From: Alphaproteobacteria bacterium
GTDB taxonomy: Bacteria; Pseudomonadota; Alphaproteobacteria; RF32; CAG-239
Length of the DNA: 64,000 bases
Reading direction: 5' to 3'
Assembly (NCBI GenBank): GCA_017626035.1
Contig: JAGAJR010000027.1
Coordinates: forward strand, 1 to 64,000
Positions 34,419 through 42,219 of the stretch are shown here, piece by piece. The translations under genes were made by a program, and so were the position numbers. The stretch's first letter is position 1. Every line of letters begins with the position of its first letter. The notes under the pieces are model-generated. The model saw only the letters and a list, made by a program, of their open reading frames with translations, was not told the origin of the DNA and ran no database searches.

Positions 34419-36620
34419 ATGGCTGATGAAAAACCGATGAGATCATTTACATATTCAACTGCACATGTCGGTAGCAGCTATAGCCCGGAACAAGTCGGTA
34501 AGATGTTGTCCAACAGGGAAAAGAGAATTGAAAAAAATCTGGCTGAAATAAATGACCGTCTTCAGGGAGCTATGGATAACGGGGAAGACGTTAAAGCCAT
34601 AGTCGCCGAAAAAAATGCGATAATAGCAGAACGAAATTCCTGCCAAAAACAAAAGGAAATGTACGAGGAAAATCCTCAGCTCTATTCCAATCTGTTTGCC
34701 ATTGAACAAAATTCAAAAAAATCCGAACAAGACCTGTTAGAAGAACAAAATGGCGAAAAAGCCAAGGAACCGGATAGCCAAACCATGATTGCCAGGGGCG
34801 GCAACGGGGAAATGTGTCTGGCTGTTAAAATGCAGATGGAAGGCAGTCCGTTCAGTTTTGCTCTGCGGGACGGTAAAGTAACTTTCCCGGATTCAGAAGT
34901 TTCTCCTGAACAGATGAAAATGATTATGGACTTCCTGTGGCGGAGAGGTATCAGAGATTTTGATTTGCCTAAAGGGGCAGAGGTTGAGCCGAAAATTGCC
35001 GACAGCTTTAATAAAGCCAAAGAAAAATTCGATTCTGAAATGGTTGACCCGGGAATGGAAAACATTCAGGGTATATCCGGCCCCGGAGATGAAAATACAC
35101 CGGAAGCTACGGATGAAGAGGCAATGCTGAGCCCTGCCGAACGTTGGGCAAGGGATAATCAGGAAACAAATCATTCGGAAATTTCTGCCGGAGAAGAAGG
35201 TATGGCCGGCAATAGCGGTACTTCCGGCGGTAACAGCAGTGGAAATACCGAAGGCGGAAGTTCTTCGGAAGGTAATGAAACTGAAAAAGAGCACAAAAGT
35301 TTCTTTACTAAAGTAAAAGAAGTTTTTGATGAGCCGGAATGTCAGAAAAAAGCCGAAGCCCATATTGAAGATATGTTGTCTAACGGTTTGCATAAACGCT
35401 CCGAATATTCTTATTTCAAACGTGCGGGAGCTTTGCGTTACGGAGATTTCGGCTGGACAGTTTACAGCAGCTATGCCAAAGGCAATGAAAATAACCTTAA
35501 ATTAGACGGTAAACGGGATAAAGACGGTAATGTCAATTCAACTTTTGAATTCCGTTTATATGTCCGTCCGAATAAAGACGGCAAAGGGGTTGACGTCGGT
35601 TACGCTATGCCGAACGGTAAAACGGTCAGCAGCGATGTGGCGGATGAAGTGATAGCCATTCAAAAAGCTCAGGGTAACAGCCATGTCAGCTTAAAAAATA
35701 TTCCGAATAATGATTTGGGCGAGTTTCGCAAAGCCTGCGGACGTGCTTTGGTCGTTCCTGTCGGTATTGGTTTGGACAGACGCAAAGTCAAACAAATGAT
35801 GAAAGAAGCCGAAGAACGCGGCACAGAAGAAGAAATCCTGAAATATGGATATGAAATGGCTTTGCAGATGGAAAGAAATGCTTTGAAGAAGTCCAAAGGG
35901 GAAAAAGAACTCAAAGACATGAATACGAGTGATGCAAAATATGCGGCAGAGTTAAAAGCGGCATATGAATATACACCGTTCCGAAATCAGTATGAAGGTG
36001 TAATGCGTAAAGGTCTGGAAGGCGAAATTAAAGACGGAAAAGCTGAAAATGTAATTGCTGCAGCTAAAGCAGTTTCTAAAGTTTATGATCTTTATGAAAA
36101 TAACGGCAACTGGGGAATGGCTGTCGCCGAAATGAGTAAAAACCTTCCAAGTATGGAGCGGGAAGCTGCTAATGCCACCGGCGAAAAAAAGAAGATGCTT
36201 CAAGACGAAATAGCAAAGATTAAAGCGGCAGAAAAAGAAATAGAGAAAAATCCGGCTGTCGGAAATAAGCCGATAAGAGAATTCAGCGGAGAGCAAATGG
36301 GAATGCTGTATAATGCAGTATCCATAGGCGGTCGGGATCAAGCTAAAAAGGATTTGGATGATGCTTTAAAGAAAAACCGTGAATTAGCCCCGGAAGAAAG
36401 AGAAAATCCAAATCAGATTATTCGTCGGATGGTTAGCGATGCTCATGATGAGGTAAGCGAAGTTTCCAATCGGCTGGAAGATAACGGTGTTAAGAGATTA
36501 TATGTCCCGAAATTCGGAACCCCGACCTATGATTTTCCGATAAGACAGCAAAACAACACAAACACCAATACCAATACAAACGGTAGAAGGTCAACTCGTG
36601 GAGGGGGACATTCACGTTAA
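34419..36620 (+). CDS. 733-residue modular low-complexity protein, unknown
   Basis: Cytosolic, no signal or membrane helix. N-terminal coiled coil (about 25-95); a compact module SEVSPEQMKMIMDFLWRRGIRDF at about 165-200; an acidic Gly/Ser/Asn linker (about 220-300); a second folded part (about 310-470) with VADEVIAIQKAQGNSHVSLKN, which has the same helix-turn-strand outline; a long helical region (about 480-680); and a Thr/Asn then Arg/Gly tail (TNTNTNTNGRRSTRGGG). The SPEQ module also occurs in the protein at 19340. Monocistronic with its own promoter and terminator. It recalls modules attached to large mobile-element proteins (LPD type), but this is only a resemblance. Confidence 0.8.
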   Translation: MADEKPMRSFTYSTAHVGSSYSPEQVGKMLSNREKRIEKNLAEINDRLQGAMDNGEDVKAIVAEKNAIIAERNSCQKQKEMYEENPQLYSNLFAIEQNSKKSEQDLLEEQNGEKAKEPDSQTMIARGGNGEMCLAVKMQMEGSPFSFALRDGKVTFPDSEVSPEQMKMIMDFLWRRGIRDFDLPKGAEVEPKIADSFNKAKEKFDSEMVDPGMENIQGISGPGDENTPEATDEEAMLSPAERWARDNQETNHSEISAGEEGMAGNSGTSGGNSSGNTEGGSSSEGNETEKEHKSFFTKVKEVFDEPECQKKAEAHIEDMLSNGLHKRSEYSYFKRAGALRYGDFGWTVYSSYAKGNENNLKLDGKRDKDGNVNSTFEFRLYVRPNKDGKGVDVGYAMPNGKTVSSDVADEVIAIQKAQGNSHVSLKNIPNNDLGEFRKACGRALVVPVGIGLDRRKVKQMMKEAEERGTEEEILKYGYEMALQMERNALKKSKGEKELKDMNTSDAKYAAELKAAYEYTPFRNQYEGVMRKGLEGEIKDGKAENVIAAAKAVSKVYDLYENNGNWGMAVAEMSKNLPSMEREAANATGEKKKMLQDEIAKIKAAEKEIEKNPAVGNKPIREFSGEQMGMLYNAVSIGGRDQAKKDLDDALKKNRELAPEERENPNQIIRRMVSDAHDEVSEVSNRLEDNGVKRLYVPKFGTPTYDFPIRQQNNTNTNTNTNGRRSTRGGGHSR

Positions 36621-36658
36621 AATAACAAAAGCCTCTCTGTTGAGAGGCTTTTGTTATT
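36621..36658. terminator. Long perfect inverted repeat terminator
   Basis: Seventeen-base perfect arms AATAACAAAAGCCTCTC and its complement with a four-base loop, directly at the stop codon of the 733-residue gene. Confidence 0.85.
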
Positions 36659-36661
36659 TTA

Positions 36662-36692
36662 AAAAACCTCCCCGTAAAATGGGGAGGTTTTT
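36662..36692. terminator. Terminator of glgP
   Basis: AAAAACCTCCCC/GGGGAGGTTTTT with a seven-base loop, bidirectional; on the minus strand it ends glgP. Confidence 0.85.
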
Positions 36693-36716
36693 CTATTGCA
36701 TAAATCAGTGTTCTGA

Positions 36717-39194
36717 TTAGTCAACCGGCTTAATATGCCAGATATTCTTGGCATAATCCATGACGGAGCGGTCGCTGGAGAAGTTTCCGATACGGGCCAC
36801 ATTCAGAATAGCCATTTTAGCCCATTTATTCTGATCAAGATAATCTTTTTCAGCCTGATGAATAGCGTTGGTAAAGGCTTCTAAATCAGCCAGAACAAAG
36901 TAATAATCTCTGTTCAGCAATTCTTCGTAAATGACCTTAAACAGCAAGACATAGTCTTTTTCGCAGAACATATTGGAGTTCAGGGCATTCATAATTCTTT
37001 TGATATAATCGGAATTCTCGTAATAAGCTTTCGGATTATAGCTGTTGTTGGTTCTCATTTCGTGAATTTGCTCTTCTCTCAACCCAAAGAGATAGAAGTT
37101 ATCTTCGCCGACGGCCTCTCTGATTTCAATATTGGCACCGTCATACGTTCCGACGGTAAGAGCTCCGTTAAGGGCAAATTTCATATTGCCGGTTCCGCTG
37201 GCTTCAAACCCTGCGGTAGAACTTTGAACGCTGACATTGGCAGCCGGAATAAGATGTTCGGCGACCGAAACTTTGTAATCAGGAATAAAGACCACTTTCA
37301 ACATTGTGTTGGCTCTCGGATCGTCATTAATAACCTGAGCGACATTGTTGATTAATTTAATGATTAATTTGGCAAAGTTATATGACGGAGCGGCCTTTCC
37401 GGCAAAGATATAAGTCTTCGGGGCAATCGGTTTGACACCGTCTTTGATAATGGCGAGATATTCGCCGATAACATGCAAAATCGTCATCAGTTGGCGTTTG
37501 TATTCGTGAATTCTCTTGGCATGGACAATAAACATGCTGTCCGTGTCCACAATAACGCCGGAAGCGTCAAAAATTCTCTTGGATAAACGGTCTTTGTTTT
37601 GTTTTTTGATGTCGATAAACTTTTTAATAAAGGTCTTATTGTCGACAAATTTTTCAATGCCTTCCAACAAGTCCAAATTAGTAACCCATTCATCGCCGAT
37701 TGATTTTGTAATCAGGGCGGCTAGAGCCGTGTTGGCATGGAGCAGCCAGCGACGCGGGGTAATACCGTTGGTAACATTGGTAAATTTCTCCGGCCATAAC
37801 TCGTAAAATTCCGGAACCAGAGAAGTTTTAATCAGTTCGGAGTGCAGTTTTGCCACGCCGTTGACGGAGAAAGAACCGACAATGGAAAGGTTGGCCATGC
37901 GGATAATCTGCTTGTCGCCTTCTCCGTAAACAATCGTAACCTTGTCCAATTTTGCCGTATCGTTGCCGAATTTTTCTCTGGCAAATTCGATAAAGCGGCG
38001 GTTGATTTCATAAATAATCTGCAAATGTCTCGGCAGCATTTGTGAAAACAGTCTGGCCGGCCAGGTTTCCAAAGCTTCCGGAAGCAAAGTATGGTTGGTG
38101 TAAGCAAATACTTTGGTTGTAATTTCCCAAGCGGTATCCCAGTCTTGGCCGTGAACATCCATTAACAAACGCATCATTTCCGGAATGGCGATTGCCGGGT
38201 GCGTGTCATTGAGCTGAATACAAACCATATCCGGCAGGCCTTTGAAGTCGTTGCTCTTTTCCAGATAACGGCGGATAATGTCCTGAATGGCACAGGAAAC
38301 AAAGAAATATTGCTGTGTCAAACGAAGTTTCTTTCCGGATTCAACCGCATCGGACGGATATAAAACTTTTGAAACGGTTTCAGTCTGAATTTTTTCCTTA
38401 ACGGCTTCAATATAACCGCCTTCGTTAAAGATGTTGATGTCTAACTCATCATCGGTTTTGGCGGAGAATAAACGCAGATAGTTGACGGATTTTCCGGCAT
38501 AGCCGACAATCGGGAAGTCAAAAGGAACACCGTAAAGATGTTGGGTGTTCATCCAAACATAGCTTTTTTCGCCGTTGGCATTGGTAAAGGTTTCAACTTC
38601 GCCGAAAAGGGGAATTTTAACAGAACGGTCAGGACGGGAAAGCAGCCAAGGAGAATTTTCTCCCAGCCAACTGTCTGCCTGTTCAATCTGATAACCGTTT
38701 TCAAATTTCTGTTTAAATAAACCGAATTGATAGTTCAGGCCATAGCCGAACCCGGGAATTCCGAGGGAGGCCATTGAGTCCAAATAGCAGGCGGCAAGCC
38801 TTCCCAGACCGCCGTTACCCAAAGCCGGGTCATATTCGGCGTCAAAAATTTCTTCCAGAGAGAAATCCGGCATTCCGTCAATTTTAATGTTTTTGATAAT
38901 GTCAAACAATCCGAGATTATGCAGATTGTTTTCAAGAGAACGCCCGATGAGATATTCCACGGAGAGATAGTAAATTCTCTTTGAGTTGGCTTTGTTGTAT
39001 CGAGCCATGGTTTCATACATTTTATCCATGGCAAATTCGCGGACGGCAAGAGCAATGGCTTGTAAAGCCTCGTCTTTGTTGAGCTCGCTTGCCCGTTTAC
39101 CGATAAAATATTTGATATAATGCTCGATAGACAGCTTGAGTCTGGCTTTGTCAATTTCGCTGATAATCGCAGAATCTTTATTACTCAATCTCAT
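36717..39194 (-). CDS. glgP: Glycogen/maltodextrin phosphorylase
   Basis: Releases glucose-1-phosphate from alpha-1,4-glucan ends. 825 residues, normal length. YLSVEYLIGRSLENNL, DPALGNGGLGRLAACYLDS, LNDTHPAIAIPEMMRLL, and the PLP-lysine motif EASGTGNMKFALNGALTVGT (about 670) are intact. Only one base separates the AAGGGG site from the ATG; a TTG two codons inside lies at ideal spacing and may be the true start. No other glycogen gene is in the window, so the substrate pathway cannot be completed here. Confidence 0.95.
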   Translation of the reverse strand: MRLSNKDSAIISEIDKARLKLSIEHYIKYFIGKRASELNKDEALQAIALAVREFAMDKMYETMARYNKANSKRIYYLSVEYLIGRSLENNLHNLGLFDIIKNIKIDGMPDFSLEEIFDAEYDPALGNGGLGRLAACYLDSMASLGIPGFGYGLNYQFGLFKQKFENGYQIEQADSWLGENSPWLLSRPDRSVKIPLFGEVETFTNANGEKSYVWMNTQHLYGVPFDFPIVGYAGKSVNYLRLFSAKTDDELDINIFNEGGYIEAVKEKIQTETVSKVLYPSDAVESGKKLRLTQQYFFVSCAIQDIIRRYLEKSNDFKGLPDMVCIQLNDTHPAIAIPEMMRLLMDVHGQDWDTAWEITTKVFAYTNHTLLPEALETWPARLFSQMLPRHLQIIYEINRRFIEFAREKFGNDTAKLDKVTIVYGEGDKQIIRMANLSIVGSFSVNGVAKLHSELIKTSLVPEFYELWPEKFTNVTNGITPRRWLLHANTALAALITKSIGDEWVTNLDLLEGIEKFVDNKTFIKKFIDIKKQNKDRLSKRIFDASGVIVDTDSMFIVHAKRIHEYKRQLMTILHVIGEYLAIIKDGVKPIAPKTYIFAGKAAPSYNFAKLIIKLINNVAQVINDDPRANTMLKVVFIPDYKVSVAEHLIPAANVSVQSSTAGFEASGTGNMKFALNGALTVGTYDGANIEIREAVGEDNFYLFGLREEQIHEMRTNNSYNPKAYYENSDYIKRIMNALNSNMFCEKDYVLLFKVIYEELLNRDYYFVLADLEAFTNAIHQAEKDYLDQNKWAKMAILNVARIGNFSSDRSVMDYAKNIWHIKPVD

Positions 39195-39318
39195 TCCCCT
39201 TTAATTTTAAACATACTATTTTATCCCAAACGCTAAATTAAATTGTTTGAAATATGGTTAATAATATATAACAATTTTTCAGATTTAATATATGTTATGA
39301 GAATTTTAAGAAATAAAG

Positions 39319-39347
39319 TTGCAAAATTCTCCGTAAGTTAATATACT
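39319..39347 (+). promoter_or_regulatory. Promoter for the tolC-like gene
   Basis: -35 TTGCAA, exactly 17 bases, -10 TATACT, 39 bases before the start codon. Confidence 0.6.
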
Positions 39348-39385
39348 TTGACCCAAAATTAAAAAAAATATAGAGGTGAGCTTTT

Positions 39386-40744
39386 ATGAAAAAAACTTTT
39401 CTGTCGGTTCTGCTGATTGCTTCGGCACTTTCCGGGACGGCAAACGCCCAGAGTATATTTGAGGCATTGAGTTCAGCATATAACACTAATCCGACTTTAC
39501 AGGCTCAGAGAGCCTATTTGAGAGCTGTGGACGAAAACGTGGCAATTGCAAAATCAGGATATCGTCCGAACGTTTATCTGCAGGGAAGCTATACGGACGC
39601 TGATGTTGACAGCAATATCGCTCCGAAAAATCAGGATAACACCAAAACTTCATTGGCAGCAAAAGTCAGTCAGCCGCTTTTTAACGGTTTTTCTACGGTA
39701 AACGGGGTTAAATCGGCCGACAGTTTGGTGCGTTCCGAGCAGAATAACCTGTATAACGTGGAGCAGCAGGTATTTTTGGAAGCCTCAACCGCATATTTGG
39801 ATGTAGTTAAAAATACCGCCATCGTGGATTTGCAGAAAAATAACGAAAAACTGCTTAAAAAAAGATTGGATGAAACCAAGGAACGTTTTAACGTCGGTGA
39901 AGTAACCAGAACCGATGTGTCCCAAGCTCAGGCACGCTACTCCAAGGCCATTTCCGACCGCATCGCGTCTGAAGGCGATTTGGAAGCGTCCAAGGCTGTT
40001 TATACCAGAATTATCGGCGAAAATCCGGGAAAATTAAATTATCCTTCCGATATTCGGGAACTGCTGCCGAAGAATTTTAATGATGCTTTGGATTATACCC
40101 GTGTTAACAACTATTCGATTAAACGGGCAAAAGAACTCTTAAATTCAAAAACTTATGACGTGGCTGCCAATAACGGTTCCTTGCTGCCGACGGTAACTTT
40201 GGACGGAGAAGTTTCCAAGAACAAAACCTCCGGGGATATGTATGATGAAAATCCGGAAATAGATAATGTCCAGTGGGGCGTCAATATGAAGGTTCCTCTC
40301 TATTCTGCAGGGGAAACCAGAGCTAAAATCCGTCAAAGCAAATATCAAAAATGGCAGGCACAGGAACAGGTTATGGAAGCTGAAAGACAAGCTGTTTCCG
40401 ATGTAACAAGTTCTTGGGAATATATGATGTCTAACAAGGCTAAAATAAAATCCATTAAAGATCAGGTTAAGGCCAATGAAGTCGCCCTTGACGGTGTTCA
40501 AAAAGAAGAGGCTCTGGGCAACCGGACTATCTTGGATGTTTTGGACGCTTATCAGGAGTTGTTGAACTCTAATGTTGAAGAGGTTAAGGCTCGCCGGGAT
40601 TTCTATGTGTCAGGCATGAGTTTGCTGCTGTCTATGGGCAAATTGACTGCGGAAGAATTAAAATTGAATGTTGATTTGTATGACGCAAAGAAATATTATA
40701 AAGAAACTCGAGGAAAATGGTTGTCCTTGTCCGTTGATAAGTAA
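39386..40744 (+). CDS. tolC: TolC-family outer-membrane efflux channel
   Basis: 452 residues with a signal peptide (MKKTFLSVLLIASALSGTANA, cleaved before QS). Two OEP repeats: the first with AYLRAVDENVAIAKSGYRPNVYLQGSY, GEVTRTDVSQAQARYSKA; the second with VKMKVPLYSAGETRAKIRQSK-type strand and GNRTILDVLDAYQELLNS. Forms a trimeric channel for type I secretion and drug efflux. AGGTGAG precedes the ATG. No pump or adaptor gene adjoins it, so it is probably shared by several systems. Upstream of popZ and valS, as in other alphaproteobacteria. Confidence 0.92.
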   Translation: MKKTFLSVLLIASALSGTANAQSIFEALSSAYNTNPTLQAQRAYLRAVDENVAIAKSGYRPNVYLQGSYTDADVDSNIAPKNQDNTKTSLAAKVSQPLFNGFSTVNGVKSADSLVRSEQNNLYNVEQQVFLEASTAYLDVVKNTAIVDLQKNNEKLLKKRLDETKERFNVGEVTRTDVSQAQARYSKAISDRIASEGDLEASKAVYTRIIGENPGKLNYPSDIRELLPKNFNDALDYTRVNNYSIKRAKELLNSKTYDVAANNGSLLPTVTLDGEVSKNKTSGDMYDENPEIDNVQWGVNMKVPLYSAGETRAKIRQSKYQKWQAQEQVMEAERQAVSDVTSSWEYMMSNKAKIKSIKDQVKANEVALDGVQKEEALGNRTILDVLDAYQELLNSNVEEVKARRDFYVSGMSLLLSMGKLTAEELKLNVDLYDAKKYYKETRGKWLSLSVDK

Positions 40745-40765
40745 TGATAACGAATAGGTAAAAGT

Positions 40766-42082
40766 ATGGCAGAAGAAACTCAGGAAGATTTATCCATGGA
40801 AGACATCTTGTCCTCTATCCGCAATATATTGATAGAAGACAATGCTGACCAACAGGCTCATAAAAATGACGTGTCCGATGTTGAGGAGGATATGCCTGAG
40901 GCTCCTTTGCCGGAAGATATTGCTGCCTTTCCGGATATTGACATTCCCGATGTTTCCTCCAATGAGGATGAACCGTTGGACTTGGGAACGCTTGAACTGC
41001 CTGAGGTTGATGTTCCGTCCGTGGATGAAGAACCTCTGACTTTGGAGGATGACATTTTAGATTTGTCATCATCAATGATTATTGACGGAAAACCGCAGGA
41101 AAAGGCTCCAGTTGCCAATGTTGCCCTGACGCCGGAACCTGAAGTTTCAACTCCGGAACAGGAAGAAACAACGCTTGAGGCCCAACCGGAACTTGAAGAA
41201 GCCCAAGAGGAAGTTACCTTGGATGACATTGATTTTACGGCATCTCTGGCCGGCTTGGTTTCAGACGAGATTCAAGAGAACAATGCTGAAGAAATAAAAG
41301 AAGATGAGGAAATCTCTCTCCCAGAAATTTCTCTCCCTGAAATTGAAAATTTTGCAGAAGACGATGATAATGATCCGACTGACGGAGCATTGTTGGCAGC
41401 TGCGGCCAAACCGGAATTGGAAGCTGTTTTGGATGAACATGAAGTAACCGCGGAAGAACCGGTTGAAGAAACGCCGGCAATAGATGCTGATTTTTCGGAA
41501 ACGGAAGACGCTGAACCAATCTTTGCCCCGGAAGAAAATGTCAGAAGAGAATTTGACGCCAACCAGATTTACGAAGAGGCATCAGAGCAGCCGGTTATTG
41601 AGGAAATCCCGGCAGAGGAAGAACCTTTGGTTGACAATGATACTTTAAATGAGATTCTCAACCTTCAATCTCAAGTTAAGGAAGCGGAATCGGAACCGAA
41701 GGTTGAAACGGTGTCGGAACCTGAGAAGGAAAGTGATGCGATAGATGTTTCCGCCAGCATCATCAGCAATTTTGCCAAAATGTTTGCTGACAAAAAAGAG
41801 GAACAACCTCAGCAGGAAATTTTGCCGCCGGCTGTCGAAAGTTCTAAAAATATTGATATGCCTTTGGCAATGTCTTTAGGCAGCGGAAACTTGACTTTGG
41901 AAGATATTGTCAAAGACACGGTCAGCCAAATCGTGGAAAAAAATCTGCAGTCCGTCAACCATATTGCAACGCAGGAAATCAGCCGCCAGACAAAAGCTTG
42001 GCTGGATGCTAATCTGCCAAAGCTGGTTGAAGCCGTTGTTAAGCAGGAAATTGAACGAGTGATGGTAAAGGTTGGTAGATAA
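40766..42082 (+). CDS. popZ: PopZ/DUF2497-family polar organising protein with long acidic linker
   Basis: 438 residues. The N-terminal helix QEDLSMEDILSSIRNILIED is the PopZ signature used for client binding, and the C-terminal 65 residues (LEDIVKDTVSQIVEKNL ... LPKLVEAVVKQEIERVM) are the oligomerisation helices. Between them is about 330 residues of Glu/Asp/Pro-rich disordered linker, far longer than in Caulobacter PopZ (177 residues in total). PopZ anchors the chromosome origin and cell-cycle proteins at the pole. Position between tolC and valS agrees with the family. Confidence 0.85.
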   Translation: MAEETQEDLSMEDILSSIRNILIEDNADQQAHKNDVSDVEEDMPEAPLPEDIAAFPDIDIPDVSSNEDEPLDLGTLELPEVDVPSVDEEPLTLEDDILDLSSSMIIDGKPQEKAPVANVALTPEPEVSTPEQEETTLEAQPELEEAQEEVTLDDIDFTASLAGLVSDEIQENNAEEIKEDEEISLPEISLPEIENFAEDDDNDPTDGALLAAAAKPELEAVLDEHEVTAEEPVEETPAIDADFSETEDAEPIFAPEENVRREFDANQIYEEASEQPVIEEIPAEEEPLVDNDTLNEILNLQSQVKEAESEPKVETVSEPEKESDAIDVSASIISNFAKMFADKKEEQPQQEILPPAVESSKNIDMPLAMSLGSGNLTLEDIVKDTVSQIVEKNLQSVNHIATQEISRQTKAWLDANLPKLVEAVVKQEIERVMVKVGR

Positions 42083-42113
42083 TCGTAATTCGATTACCGG
42101 CCTAAAACATTTT

Positions 42114-42147
42114 TGCCCCCAAACAATTTAAAGTTTGAGGGCATTTT
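42114..42147 (+). terminator. Weak terminator after popZ
   Basis: TGCCCCCAAAC/GTTTGAGGGCA with one mismatch and a short T run. Confidence 0.5.
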
Positions 42148-42219
42148 GCGGTTTACAGCTCGCATTTTTGTGAGTATTATACGAAAAATTTTAAGCTTAA
42201 ATACAAGGATATAAAACGA

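Noticed and set aside
40815-41562. Several antisense ORFs inside popZ
   Set aside because: They arise from the acidic low-complexity codons of the linker and have no start signals.
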